Assembly: GCA_025998755.1 (NCBI GenBank)
Contig: AP024674.1
Location: forward strand, 2,496,162-2,560,161
Length of the DNA: 64,000 bases
Direction of reading: 5' to 3'
From: Armatimonadota bacterium
GTDB lineage: Bacteria > Armatimonadota > UBA5829 > DSUL01
Within the stretch, counting starts at the first letter, position 1; each line of letters opens with the position of its first letter. The position numbers and the translations under genes are program-made. Under the pieces are notes generated by a model. That model was not told where the DNA came from. It was given only the letters and a program-made list of their open reading frames with translations, and searched no databases. This document shows, piece after piece, positions 8,400-18,892 of the stretch.

Positions 8400-8786
8400 T
8401 CAGGTGCGGCCGTATGCGTCCTCCAGGCGGACGATGTCGTCCTCCGAGGAATCACCGAGCCACAGCTCCATGATCCGGGCCGGCCTGTCACCCACACCCC
8501 GCAGCCGGTGCTTTGCGCCCCGCGGAATGAACACCTCGTCCCCGGGCTCGGGTGTGATGACGCGGTCATCCACCTCGATCTGCAGCCCTTCGTCGAGCGC
8601 GATCCAGTACTCCGCCCGCCGGTTGTGGTACTGCAGCGAAAGCACCGCTCCGGGATTCACCGTGATGATCTTGACTGCCCCGACGCCCTCTATGGGATAC
8701 TCGCGGAACTTGCCCCACGGGCGATGGTCTTCCTTGATGGCGGCGCGGAAATCCGCCTCGTTGAACTCTTTTGCGGAAACGGCCAT
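8400..8786 (-). CDS. Cupin protein, mannose-6-phosphate isomerase type II-like
   Basis: 128 residues forming a single cupin barrel. It has HRPWGKFREY at the start, SLQYHNRRAEYW (metal-binding His/Glu set) and DEVFIPRGAKHRL, matching the C-terminal isomerase domain of type II phosphomannose isomerases (the ManC/AlgA tail) as a stand-alone protein. It would interconvert mannose-6-phosphate and fructose-6-phosphate or bind a related sugar. The ribosome binding site is weak. It lies 139 bases upstream of the peroxiredoxin gene on the same strand; the PerR box between them suggests separate transcription. Confidence 0.82.
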   Translation of the reverse strand: MAVSAKEFNEADFRAAIKEDHRPWGKFREYPIEGVGAVKIITVNPGAVLSLQYHNRRAEYWIALDEGLQIEVDDRVITPEPGDEVFIPRGAKHRLRGVGDRPARIMELWLGDSSEDDIVRLEDAYGRT

Positions 8787-8967
8787 ACTTGCCTGCCTGT
8801 CGTTTGGAGATGCTCCGCCGGAGCCGGCGGATCTGCCGCTCTCCGGCGGGGTTCACTAGCTATACCATGAAAAGAGTTATCCCGTCCCAGCGTCCGATTC
8901 AAACTTGGGAATGTACAGAGATCTGCCCCGGCGCTGATATCGGGAGGTGGGATGGAAAGGAGACGGC

Positions 8968-10014
8968 TTGAGGTCCATCTGGGTCGGTGAACTGAGAGAG
9001 AATGCTCACGTGGAGGGTGTCTTCCTGGTGAGCGACGTGGAGGTCAAGACGGCGCGCGACGGCAGCGCATACGTGCGGATGAAGCTGCAGGACCGCACGG
9101 GCAGCGTGGAGGCCATCCGTTGGCGGGCATCAGATGCGCAGCAGCAGGCGGCACGCACAAGCGACTACCTGCGGATCATCGGTAGGGTAGACACCTACCA
9201 GGGCCGGTTGCAGGTGACGCTGGATCACCTGTCGCCCGTGACGGAAGAGGTGGATCCCCGTGACTTTCTGCCCGTGGCGCCCCGGCCTGTAGAGGAGATG
9301 GCCAGGGAACTGCAGAGTCATATCCGGCGGGTGCGCAATGACAAAGTCCGGCAGCTTCTGGAGATGGCCACCGGGGACACTGAGGTCGGCCGAATGTTCC
9401 GGGAAGCTCCGGCAGCCGTACGCGTACACCACGCGTATCTGGGAGGCTTGCTGGAACACACTCTCTCCGTGGTGAAGATGGCAGAGGCGGTGGCGTCTCA
9501 CTATGGAGAGCTGAATCGCGACCTGCTGGTCGCGGGCGCCGTCTTGCACGACATCGGGAAGACGCGGGAATATGTCTGGTCCCGGCGCATCGCGCAAAGC
9601 GACGCCGGCCTGCTGATGGGCCACATTCCGCAGGGAGTGCTGATCGCAAACGAGTTGATGGATGCCATCCCCGGCTTCGAACAAGACTGGCGGATGTTGC
9701 TGACGCACATCATCGTCAGTCACCACGGGAGCCTGGAGTACGGCTCACCGCGCGTGCCGATGTTTCCAGAGGCGGTCGCCATCCACTATATCGAGGACCT
9801 GGACTCCAAAATGCACCTGATGCGCCGCGAAATGGCCGGTTCAGCAGCCCGCGGTGAGGCGGGTCGCTGGACAGCGCATGTAAAGTGGCTGGACCGGGCG
9901 CTGTTTCTCGGGGTGCCGCCGGAGGAGTGGGACGAGGACGGCGCCGACGGGACACTCCCGGCAGACGAACAGGCTCCCGGCACGCGAACCCTCTTTACCG
10001 GGGACGAAGAATAA
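8968..10014 (+). CDS. YhaM-like 3'-5' exoribonuclease, OB-fold plus HD domain
   Basis: 348 residues from TTG 8968. An OB-fold nucleic-acid-binding domain covers about residues 10-95 (VEGVFLVSDVEVKTARDG, LRIIGRVDTYQGRLQV). An HD phosphohydrolase domain covers about 150-275, with HHAYLGGLLEHT, LHDIGK and THIIVSHHG as metal ligands. This is the YhaM/CBF1 arrangement, a 3'-5' exonuclease for RNA and possibly single-stranded DNA. AAAGGAG (8956-8962) sits 5 bases before TTG 8968, better than the upstream GTG 8947. The tail after residue 315 is acidic and probably disordered. Confidence 0.87.
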   Translation: MRSIWVGELRENAHVEGVFLVSDVEVKTARDGSAYVRMKLQDRTGSVEAIRWRASDAQQQAARTSDYLRIIGRVDTYQGRLQVTLDHLSPVTEEVDPRDFLPVAPRPVEEMARELQSHIRRVRNDKVRQLLEMATGDTEVGRMFREAPAAVRVHHAYLGGLLEHTLSVVKMAEAVASHYGELNRDLLVAGAVLHDIGKTREYVWSRRIAQSDAGLLMGHIPQGVLIANELMDAIPGFEQDWRMLLTHIIVSHHGSLEYGSPRVPMFPEAVAIHYIEDLDSKMHLMRREMAGSAARGEAGRWTAHVKWLDRALFLGVPPEEWDEDGADGTLPADEQAPGTRTLFTGDEE

Positions 10015-10036
10015 CCTCTAGGTTGCCCTGCCTGGC

Positions 10037-10441
10037 TTAGCCGATGACCGTCACGTGCATCTGGCGGGAGCGGGGTCCGTCGAACTCCATCAGATAGATC
10101 CCCTGCCAGCGCCCGAGCGCAAGCTGCCCGTCCCGCACGGGCACGCAGAGGGAGGAGCCGACGATGGATGCCTTGATATGAGCCGGCGCGTTTCCCTCCG
10201 GATGACCATAAGAGGCATCCTCCGGCACCAGGCCAGCCAAGGTGGTGAGGATGTCGTGCGGTACGTTGGGATCGAAATGCTCGTTTGCCGAGACTCCGGC
10301 GGTAGTGTGCGGTACAAAGAGACTGCAAATGCCCTTTTTGATGCCCGATTCCGCAACAGCCCTGGCCACCAGGTCCGTCACATCCAGAGCTTCGAACTTC
10401 TTCGCCGTTCTCAGGTTCAGCAGCGTGTCATAGACCGCCAT
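10037..10441 (-). CDS. YjbQ family protein (UPF0047)
   Basis: 134 residues. The conserved LFVPHTTAGVSANEHFDP and HIKASIVGSSLCVPV segments, with their His residues, define the YjbQ/UPF0047 family. Some members show weak thiamine-phosphate synthase activity; the physiological role is unsettled. AAGGAG precedes the ATG. It is downstream of prs on the same strand (75-base gap containing an imperfect hairpin) and converges with the YhaM-like gene. Confidence 0.88.
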   Translation of the reverse strand: MAVYDTLLNLRTAKKFEALDVTDLVARAVAESGIKKGICSLFVPHTTAGVSANEHFDPNVPHDILTTLAGLVPEDASYGHPEGNAPAHIKASIVGSSLCVPVRDGQLALGRWQGIYLMEFDGPRSRQMHVTVIG

Positions 10442-10517
10442 CTATCGTATTTCTCCTTGCGCCTCTCCCGGCCGCCACTGGGCGACGGCTAACGGAGTGG
10501 CCGCTCCAGGGAAGTGG

Positions 10518-11462
10518 TCAGTCAAAAAGCGACGAGATGGACTCGTGATCCCGCAGCCTGCGGATCGCCTCCCCGAATAGCGGGGCGACATCCAGGCGCG
10601 TAACGTTGGCGGGACATCGTTCTGGTGGCACCGGCACGGTGTTGGCGCACACGATCTCCCGGATCTCGGGGCGCTCAAGGTTCGCCTTCGCGTTGCCCGT
10701 GAACAAACCGTGCGTGCAGGCCACATAGACCTCGGGGCGCGCTCCGTGTTGTAAAAGCATGTCCACACACTCTGTCACGCTGCCCCCGGTCGCGATCATG
10801 TCCTCGATAATGACGGGCACGCGCCCCTCGACATTTCCCGCAATGTGCGTCACTTCGGCAACATTCGGGGCCGGGTGGTACTTGTAACCCACCGCAAGCG
10901 GTGCTCCCAGCCGGTTGGTCAACTGCCGGGCCTTCTTCACCCGGCCCTCGTCCGGCGATACCACAACCACATCCTGCAGCCCCAGTTCCTGGATGTGGCG
11001 GGTCAGCAAAGGCAGGGCGGTCAGATGGTCCACCGGCACATCAAAAAACCCCTGGATCGCCTCCGCATGGAGGTCCATAGTGATGACCCGCCCCGCTCCG
11101 GCCGTGCGCAGCAGGTCCGCGATCAGCTTGGCCGTGATAGGCTCGCGGGGCCGATCCTTTTTCTCCTGACGCGCATAACCGTAGTACGGAATCACGGCGG
11201 TGATGCGCTCCGCGGAGGCACGTTTCAGGGCATCCAGCAGCACCAGTAGCTCCACCAGGTGCTGGTCCACCGGCGGACAGGTGGGCTGCACCACATAGAC
11301 ATCCTTTCCCCGCACGCTCTCCTCAAACTTGACGTATAACTCGCCGTCCGAGAATCGCTGCGAGAGCAGCTTGCCGGGTTCGCAACCAAGATAGGCGGCG
11401 ATGCCCTTCGCCAGCTCCGGGTTAGCGCTGCCGGAGAAGATCTTCAGGTCGGAGCAGTCCAT
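10518..11462 (-). CDS. prs: Ribose-phosphate pyrophosphokinase
   Basis: 314 residues making PRPP from ribose-5-phosphate and ATP for nucleotide, His and Trp synthesis. Visible landmarks are KIFSGSANPELA, the catalytic flexible-loop region YGYARQEKKDR, VVVSPDEG, and the PRPP-binding loop VIIEDMIATGGS. Start ATG 11462 overlaps the stop of the DUF4432 gene (TGATG), so translation is coupled; an in-frame ATG lies 9 bases further upstream. Pairing prs with an aldose-epimerase-like gene is unusual and may reflect sugar feeding into ribose-5-phosphate. Confidence 0.96.
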   Translation of the reverse strand: MDCSDLKIFSGSANPELAKGIAAYLGCEPGKLLSQRFSDGELYVKFEESVRGKDVYVVQPTCPPVDQHLVELLVLLDALKRASAERITAVIPYYGYARQEKKDRPREPITAKLIADLLRTAGAGRVITMDLHAEAIQGFFDVPVDHLTALPLLTRHIQELGLQDVVVVSPDEGRVKKARQLTNRLGAPLAVGYKYHPAPNVAEVTHIAGNVEGRVPVIIEDMIATGGSVTECVDMLLQHGARPEVYVACTHGLFTGNAKANLERPEIREIVCANTVPVPPERCPANVTRLDVAPLFGEAIRRLRDHESISSLFD

Positions 11463-12544
11463 CACAGGCATGCCTCGATGGCAGCCCGGACGCGCGAGAG
11501 TTCCGCCTCGGAGTCGATGACCCCGATCTCGACATCGTATTCGCGGGACTCCCAAGGCTCCAGGTGCACCAGTGTGCCTGCTTCGCGCTCCTTCGCACGT
11601 CCCAGAACGCTGCAGTTCGCCGGTTCCAGTCCGCAGGTGTAGACTCCGGCTCCGTTCATCTTCCACTCCGCGAAGCGGGGCAACGTGACCTGCCGGTAGC
11701 GCACCCAGACGCCGAACGGGCCTCCGGGCAGGTTCTCATTGACCAGCGCCACCGTCACATAACCCTCGGAATCCGCCTGCATGGAGTGGAAGTACACGCG
11801 CTCCTCAAAGCCGGGAATGGGAGGCAGCATCTCCATCCACTTTTCCTGCTCCACCTGTGCGCGTTCGTCCCTCGGCACCGAGGAGATAGAGGGCGCCAGA
11901 ATCCGGGATCCGGCATCCACAACGGGGAATCCGATGTTTATGTGATACAGCATCATGTGCGGCCGGGTCTCATAGCCCTCGTTGGTGACAGTGTCCCGGA
12001 TGCGCAGGCGGTTGGAGCCCAGCGCGGAGGAGATGGTGCGCTCCAGGCAAAGATTCTCGCCAAAGACAACGCTCTCGCGCATCCTGCCCCGCGCTTCCAG
12101 AATGAACTCATCCCCGTCCCAATACTGGCGCACGGAGACCTCTCGCGCAGGAGTGTGAGAGATCCGGCCGTGAAGTCCCAGCTGTTGCCCCTGGTCCTCG
12201 CACGGCGCCCCCGCCTGCGAAAGCCCGCACGTGAGCACCAGGCCGCCGTAAAAGGTGCGCAACCAGCCCAGCCCTTCCGGCTCGAAATGGGCCGGGTGCT
12301 GGTCGGACGTGGCCGACCTCCAGTTCAGCGCGCGCCCGTTGTGCGACGCATTGGAGATGTCGAACCCGCGATCCACAAGCACGTCGAACTGGAAGCCGGA
12401 GCCAGTCTTGAACTCAAGCGCGCGCACCGCGTCTTCGGGACCGTCCTGCAGCCGGACGCTGCGGATGGCCGCGATCTGGGAGATATCGCCGACGTGCTTC
12501 AGAAGCTCCTTCCTCGTATACTTCCGCCCGTAGATGACCGCCAC
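11462..12544 (-). CDS. DUF4432 aldose-1-epimerase-like protein
   Basis: 360 residues of galactose-mutarotase-like fold. FDVLVDRGFDIS, YGGLVLTCGLSQ, LHGRISHTPA and MLYHINIGFPV are the conserved blocks of the DUF4432 family, with His residues suited to sugar binding. The gene starts at GTG 12544 behind AGGAGG, with a good -35/-10 promoter about 60 bases upstream and a short GC hairpin (12565-12582) in the leader. It is co-transcribed and coupled with prs. Substrate unknown. Confidence 0.8.
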   Translation of the reverse strand: MAVIYGRKYTRKELLKHVGDISQIAAIRSVRLQDGPEDAVRALEFKTGSGFQFDVLVDRGFDISNASHNGRALNWRSATSDQHPAHFEPEGLGWLRTFYGGLVLTCGLSQAGAPCEDQGQQLGLHGRISHTPAREVSVRQYWDGDEFILEARGRMRESVVFGENLCLERTISSALGSNRLRIRDTVTNEGYETRPHMMLYHINIGFPVVDAGSRILAPSISSVPRDERAQVEQEKWMEMLPPIPGFEERVYFHSMQADSEGYVTVALVNENLPGGPFGVWVRYRQVTLPRFAEWKMNGAGVYTCGLEPANCSVLGRAKEREAGTLVHLEPWESREYDVEIGVIDSEAELSRVRAAIEACL

Positions 12545-12601
12545 TTTTGTCGAACCTCCTCTCCGCGCGCCGTCCGGCGCGCGTTTTCCCGAGCCGGTGA
12601 T

Positions 12602-14789
<2,188 letters not shown>

Positions 14790-14944
14790 GGCGTCATTGC
14801 CTGGCAGCGGGGGAATGAGATAATCTGATTCACGCGCCGGTGATCGTTTCGTTAGGCCGGTCCACTCAGGCGCAAGGAACGGGCCACAGGCGGGCCGAGT
14901 CCTGTCGCAGCACGGGTTTGCTCGAACGGAAGGAGTTCATTACG

Positions 14945-15400
14945 ATGCCGGATCAGGAGACAGAAGGCTTCCAGGTGGTTGACAAGCGGCGTCTGATAAC
15001 AGGTGAGGAGTCTCCCAGCAAAGCTCCCGCAGAGGAGGACTCACAGACCGGACAAGCGGAGGCTGCGAGCTTCAGCGGAGCGGGCGCGCAGCCAGCGCAA
15101 GATCAGACCGTCCGCGAGAGTGGCGAGCAGATGAGCGCCGAGGTGCCCGATCTGCTGGCTTATGTGCTCAGCCTTCTCGGCGCTGCGGCCTGGCAGTGGA
15201 TGGGACTGATTGCAGATCCTGTGACCCGCAAGGCCGAGGTGGATCTGAACCAGGCACGGCTGGCGATCGACACGTTTGAAGACGTCGCCCGACGCCTGTA
15301 TCCCTATCTGGACGAGGAGTCGAACCGCCAGATCCGCCAGACACTGACGGACCTGCGGGTCAACTTCCTGGAGCGCTCAAAGACCGGTGGGAAGAGCTGA
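14945..15400 (+). CDS. DUF1844 domain protein
   Basis: 151 residues. The first 65 are low-complexity (Ser/Ala/Glu/Gln-rich) and probably disordered. The C-terminal half, from VPDLLAYVLSLLGAAAWQWM through RLAIDTFEDVARRL, is the conserved DUF1844 block, a short helical domain of unknown function. GAAGGAG precedes the ATG. It is the first gene of a tight run with the HIT and uracil-DNA glycosylase genes. Confidence 0.82.
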   Translation: MPDQETEGFQVVDKRRLITGEESPSKAPAEEDSQTGQAEAASFSGAGAQPAQDQTVRESGEQMSAEVPDLLAYVLSLLGAAAWQWMGLIADPVTRKAEVDLNQARLAIDTFEDVARRLYPYLDEESNRQIRQTLTDLRVNFLERSKTGGKS

Positions 15401-15425
15401 CAGCATAAGCACAGGAGAAGCACGC

Positions 15426-15908
15426 TTGGAACGGCTATGGGCACCATGGAGGATGCAGTATATCAACACCCCGGAGACATCAGGGTGCATCTTCTGCGAC
15501 AAACCCAGACTGGATGACCGGGATGCGATGATTGTGCGCCGGCGGGAATTCGGGTTCCTGATGTTGAACGCCTTTCCCTACAACAACGGTCACCTGCTCG
15601 CTGCCCCCTATCAGCACACGGCAGAGATCTCCGAGCTACCCTCCGAAGCTCGGCTGCAGCTCATGGACCTGGTGGATGAAGCAATCACCCTGCTGCGGAA
15701 GATGGGAAATCCGGACGGGTTCAACGTGGGGATCAATCTGGGGAGGGTGGCCGGCGCAGGAATCCTGGACCACATCCACTTGCATATCGTTCCCCGGTGG
15801 AACGGCGACACGAACTTCATGCCCGTCCTGGCCGATACCAAGGTGCTTCCTGAGGCGCTGGAAGAGGTGTGGGGCAAGCTGCACGCTTTGGCGGAGGCTT
15901 CCGAGTGA
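15426..15908 (+). CDS. HIT family hydrolase (Ap4A phosphorylase-like)
   Basis: 160 residues. The histidine triad HIHLHIVPRW with upstream GINLGRVAGAGILDH marks a nucleotide hydrolase/transferase of the HIT superfamily. The N terminus LERLWAPWRMQYI plus GCIFC is the long HIT variant often annotated as AP-4-A phosphorylase or diadenosine hydrolase. I place the start at TTG 15426 because family members begin at this ERLWAPWR block and AGGAGA precedes it. The stop overlaps the next start (GTGA). Confidence 0.9.
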   Translation: MERLWAPWRMQYINTPETSGCIFCDKPRLDDRDAMIVRRREFGFLMLNAFPYNNGHLLAAPYQHTAEISELPSEARLQLMDLVDEAITLLRKMGNPDGFNVGINLGRVAGAGILDHIHLHIVPRWNGDTNFMPVLADTKVLPEALEEVWGKLHALAEASE

Positions 15909-16543
15909 TTGAGGTGCAGGACCCGGCCGTTCAGCTGGCTCAAATTGCTGCCCGGGCCGCCACATGCACGGCATGCGGACTCTCTCAAACCCGGACGACA
16001 GTAGTGTTCGGGGAAGGCAACCCTCAGGCGCCTCTGATGATCGTGGGGGAAGGACCGGGAGAACGGGAAGACCTGACGGGACGGCCTTTCGTGGGCAGGG
16101 CCGGTGCCCTGCTAGACGAGTGCCTGGCCGAGAACGGCATCACCCGCAGGCACGTGTATATTGCCAATGTCGTCAAGTGCAGGGCGTGCGTAGTGGAGAA
16201 CGGGCGCAAGCGCAACCGTGCTCCCACCCCTCAGGAGATCGCCGCCTGTAACCCCTGGTTGCAGCAGCAGTTGGAGATCGTGAAGCCCCTAGTAGTACTG
16301 TGCCTGGGAGCCCCTTCGGCCAACCTTCTGATCCACAAGAACTTCCGGATGATTCAAGAGCGAGGAAAGTTCTTCGAGGTTCCCTATGCGCGCTACGCAA
16401 TTGCCGCCCTCCATCCGGCCTACATTTTGCGCCAAGGGGGGCAGGCCTTCCTTGAGGCCCGCAAAACGCTTGTCCAGGACATCGAAGCCGCCCGGCTCAA
16501 GGTCATCGAGGTGCGCAGGGAAGCGAAGAAGACTCTCTTCTAG
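15905..16543 (+). CDS. Family-4 type uracil-DNA glycosylase
   Basis: 212 residues. GEGPGEREDLTGRPFVG is the uracil-binding/active-site motif of family 4 and HPAYIL is the second motif. Four Cys (CTAC near the N terminus, then KCRAC and AAC in the middle) suit the [4Fe-4S] cluster of this family. It removes uracil arising from cytosine deamination. GTG 15905 is coupled to the HIT gene by a 4-base overlap. It converges with parB, with a 17-base gap. Confidence 0.9.
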   Translation: MIEVQDPAVQLAQIAARAATCTACGLSQTRTTVVFGEGNPQAPLMIVGEGPGEREDLTGRPFVGRAGALLDECLAENGITRRHVYIANVVKCRACVVENGRKRNRAPTPQEIAACNPWLQQQLEIVKPLVVLCLGAPSANLLIHKNFRMIQERGKFFEVPYARYAIAALHPAYILRQGGQAFLEARKTLVQDIEAARLKVIEVRREAKKTLF

Positions 16544-16560
16544 ACAGGCGCTAGCCTCCC

Positions 16561-17430
16561 TTAAACGGGCCGCCGGTTCCAGATCCCTCCGATCAGCTCC
16601 AGAATCCGATTGAGATCGTCCTGTCCGTAGAACTCGATCTCGATCTTCCCGCGATCCTCTGCATAGAGCACACGCACCCGAGTCTTGAAAAGATCCCGCA
16701 ACTGTTCTTCCACAGCAGCCAACTCGGCACGCGCGGGATGGGGTGATGTTTCACGTGAAACAGTCCGGCCCTTCGCCGCGGAGTTCCACGAGCGCGCCAT
16801 CCGCTCCGCCTCCCGCACAGAAGCCCCTTTGCGGATGATCTCGTCCGCAACCAGAAGTTGTCCATTCGGATTCGGGATGGACAGCAAAGCGCGTGCGTGA
16901 CCCTCCGAGAGTTGACCCTTCTCCACCCTCTGCTGGATGGTCTCTGGAAGCTGCAGAAGGCGCAGGGTGTTGGCGATCGCAGGGCGGGACTTTCCAACCC
17001 GTGCGGCAAGCTCCTCCTGCGAAAGATCGAACTCGTCCATCAGCCGCCGGTAAGCCCGGGCTGCGTCCATTGGACTGATGTCCTCGCGCTGGATGTTCTC
17101 GATCAGCGCCACCTCCAGCGACTGCTGATCCTCCATCTCCCGCACCAGAGCCGGGATCCTGCGCAAGCCTGCCACGCGCGCCGCCCTTAGGCGCCGCTCC
17201 CCCGCCACCAGTTCGTAGCGACCCTCCCCCGCCGGGCGCACCACCACGGGCTGGATGATTCCATGCTCCCGGATAGACGCGGCCAGTTCCTGGATCGCCG
17301 ACTCGTCCACGGTTTTGCGGGGCTGACGCGGATTCAGCGCGATGCAATCCACATCCAGCTCCATCACACCGCCCGGATCCGCTGCGGGTATCAGCGCAGA
17401 GAGACCCTTACCCAGACCTTTCCTGTCCAA
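16561..17430 (-). CDS. parB: Chromosome partitioning protein ParB
   Basis: 289 residues. The N-terminal ParB/CTPase domain has NPRQPR and the CTP-binding box AGERRLRAA. The middle helix-turn-helix, LSQEELAARVGKSRPAIANT, binds parS, and the C-terminal dimerisation domain ends the protein. ParB loads at parS and spreads as a CTP-dependent clamp to organise the origin region. Start TTG 17430 lies inside the last codons of parA (23-base overlap), the usual coupled parAB layout. A perfect parS lies inside the gene. Confidence 0.96.
   Translation of the reverse strand: MDRKGLGKGLSALIPAADPGGVMELDVDCIALNPRQPRKTVDESAIQELAASIREHGIIQPVVVRPAGEGRYELVAGERRLRAARVAGLRRIPALVREMEDQQSLEVALIENIQREDISPMDAARAYRRLMDEFDLSQEELAARVGKSRPAIANTLRLLQLPETIQQRVEKGQLSEGHARALLSIPNPNGQLLVADEIIRKGASVREAERMARSWNSAAKGRTVSRETSPHPARAELAAVEEQLRDLFKTRVRVLYAEDRGKIEIEFYGQDDLNRILELIGGIWNRRPV
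16747..16762. promoter_or_regulatory. parS centromere site
   Basis: TGTTTCACGTGAAACA is a perfect 16-bp palindrome identical to the bacterial consensus parS. It lies within parB, where it encodes Thr-Val-Ser-Arg-Glu-Thr. It indicates proximity to the replication origin. Confidence 0.95.
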
Positions 17431-18184
17431 ACCTCATCACCTCCAGCGCCAGCCGCCGGTAACTCTCTGCCCCTTTGGAGCGAGGGTCATACTCGATCAC
17501 AGGAAGTCCGTGGCTCGGTGCTTCGGACAAGCGCACGTTACGCGGCACCACTGTGGGCGACACGAGCTCGCCGAAGCATTCACGCACCTCCCGAACAACA
17601 TCCTGACTCAGTTTGGTCCGGTAATCGAACATCGTCAGGATCACTCTGGCGATCTCCAGCCTCGGGTTCAACTCCCTGCGCACCAGCTCGAGCGTTCGGA
17701 GTAGCTGGCTGATCCCCTCCAGCGCGTAATACTCGCACTGGATCGGGATCAGAGCAAAATCAGCGGCGGTCAGAACGTTAATGGTCAGCAGTCCCAAGGC
17801 GGGAGGGCAGTCAATGAACACCCACTGATAACGCTCCTCCACGCCCGCCAAAGCGTTTTTCAGGCGGGACTCGCGCGAGATCATCGAGATGAGCTCGATA
17901 TCGGCGCCGGCAAGGTCAAGCGTGGATGGCACCACATCCAGATTGCGGAACGGAGTCGGTGTCACCGCATCTTCCATCGGCGCACCACCAATCAGGGCGT
18001 CGTAGATCGTCATCCGGACACCCTTGCGGTCCAGCCCGCAGCCCGTCGTGGCATTCGCCTGGGGGTCCATATCCACCAGGAGGACGCGCTCACCCTCAGC
18101 AGCCAGGCACGCGGCGATGTTCACCGCCGTGGTGGTCTTTCCCACCCCTCCCTTCTGGTTCACGACGGCAAACTTCAGCCCCAA
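17408..18184 (-). CDS. parA: Chromosome partitioning ATPase ParA (Soj)
   Basis: 258 residues. The deviant Walker A KGGVGKTTTAVN, Walker A' LLVDMDPQANAT and Walker B FIDCPP define a ParA/MinD-type ATPase without an N-terminal DNA-binding extension (Soj class). It binds DNA non-specifically as an ATP dimer and moves ParB-parS complexes. I place the start at TTG 18184, just before the GLKFAVVNQKGG core; the longer open frame upstream (to 18301) has no family-like sequence. GGAAGGG lies just upstream. Confidence 0.95.
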   Translation of the reverse strand: MGLKFAVVNQKGGVGKTTTAVNIAACLAAEGERVLLVDMDPQANATTGCGLDRKGVRMTIYDALIGGAPMEDAVTPTPFRNLDVVPSTLDLAGADIELISMISRESRLKNALAGVEERYQWVFIDCPPALGLLTINVLTAADFALIPIQCEYYALEGISQLLRTLELVRRELNPRLEIARVILTMFDYRTKLSQDVVREVRECFGELVSPTVVPRNVRLSEAPSHGLPVIEYDPRSKGAESYRRLALEVMRFGQERSG

Positions 18185-18308
18185 GACAACCCTTCCCCAA
18201 GCGTTCCCGGATACTTCCCGGCTGACCGGCCAGTTCCAGCCATGCTTTATAGCTTGGCGGCGTGGTTCCTGCACGGCAACGCCGGCGAGTTCTGCTCGCA
18301 ATATGCGC

Positions 18309-18340
18309 CGGAGCCCGCCACCAAACGGCGACGGGCTCCG
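18309..18340. terminator. Hairpin between flgM-like gene and parA
   Basis: A perfect 9-bp outer stem CGGAGCCCG/CGGGCTCCG (18309-18317 with 18332-18340) with partial inner pairing. It likely separates the anti-sigma transcript from parAB; there is no T-run. Confidence 0.45.
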
Positions 18341-18371
18341 ATAAGTGAAAAGGAATAGGTGTCTCGGACTT

Positions 18372-18674
18372 CTAGCGGATCCGGTCCGCCCGCATGCGGC
18401 GCAGCATCATCTCTCCCACCTCGCTCGGATCCACGCGATACTCTCCTCGCTCCAGCTGGGCCTTGATGTCGGCCACCAGATCCTCCCGCACGTCAGGAAC
18501 CTCTTCCAGGGCCTTCATTGCCACCTCGATGGCTTCTTCCCGTGAAGTCTTCGGACGGCCCTGACGCATCTCCCGATGAAGCGACGCCCGGAACTCCTCC
18601 GGAAGGATCTTCCCCTTTGCTGCCGCCTGCGCGTGCGTCCCTGCTTTTCCCGATTCGAACTCCGAAATCTTCAT
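18372..18674 (-). CDS. FlgM-like anti-sigma-28 factor, riboswitch-controlled
   Basis: 100 residues. The C-terminal section VREDLVADIKAQLERGEYRV followed by DPSEVGEMMLRRM is the sigma-28-binding signature of FlgM (charged helix, G-x-Y-x-V-D turn, second helix). The N-terminal half is hydrophilic and probably unfolded, as in FlgM. ATG 18674 follows GGAGG. It lies outside the flagellar cluster, which has its own flgM at 45409. Its leader carries a c-di-GMP-I riboswitch and a sigma-28-like promoter, so it should restrain late flagellar genes in response to c-di-GMP. A non-flagellar partner sigma factor cannot be excluded. Confidence 0.75.
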   Translation of the reverse strand: MKISEFESGKAGTHAQAAAKGKILPEEFRASLHREMRQGRPKTSREEAIEVAMKALEEVPDVREDLVADIKAQLERGEYRVDPSEVGEMMLRRMRADRIR

Positions 18675-18748
18675 CGTTTCCTGCCTCCAGTCCGCCTCCG
18701 CCCCGAAAACGAAAAACGGCAAACGTCTTCGATGGCTTTGGCGGGACC

Positions 18749-18838
18749 ACTTCGGCAACCGGGCTGTCTTGCCGCATTTTGCGGTTTAGACCCCTGGCTT
18801 TGCGTCCTCCCCTTTCGAAGAGTTTGCCCTTATCGAGA
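18749..18838 (-). promoter_or_regulatory. Cyclic di-GMP-I (GEMM-I) riboswitch aptamer
   Basis: Read on the minus strand, the leader has every landmark of the GEMM-I aptamer in order. AAGGGCAAAC gives the P1 5' strand. CUCUUC-GAAA-GGGGAG is a 6-bp hairpin with a GAAA tetraloop. GGACGCAAAGCC is the invariant joining segment. GUCUAAACCGC-AAAAU-GCGGCAAGAC is the second arm with its tetraloop-receptor side. CAGCCCGGUUGCCGAAG contains the P1 3' strand, where GGCAA pairs with UUGCC. It sits 75 bases before the FlgM-like start codon and begins about 20 bases after the predicted transcription start. A copy of the P1 strand, GUUUGCCG, followed by a T-run (18724-18705), may form the expression platform. 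Confidence 0.92.
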
Positions 18839-18863
18839 GTTCCTCTACAGCTTGTCCATCCGG

Positions 18864-18892
18864 TTATTCGGCTCTTCGGACCGGAATCTTTA
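18864..18892 (-). promoter_or_regulatory. Sigma-28-like promoter with phased A-tracts
   Basis: On the minus strand TAAA (18892-18889), 16-base spacer, GCCGAATAA (18872-18864), against the sigma-28 consensus TAAA-N15-GCCGATAA. Just upstream lies a tandem GAAAAAAGTT pair (18903-18922). The 10-bp-phased A6 tracts at about -49 and -59 would bend DNA or act as an UP element. The predicted start near 18857 fits the riboswitch 5' end. Confidence 0.6.

Noticed and set aside
10442-10517. GCCACT-containing hairpin between prs and yjbQ resembling part of a cobalamin box
   Set aside because: The gap is only 76 bases, far too short for a cobalamin aptamer; it is at most an imperfect terminator.
10518-11666. 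Longer prs reading frame starting at 11666
   Set aside because: The extra N-terminal 68 residues lie inside the DUF4432 gene and do not resemble PRPP synthetase; the coupled ATG at 11462 fits the family length.
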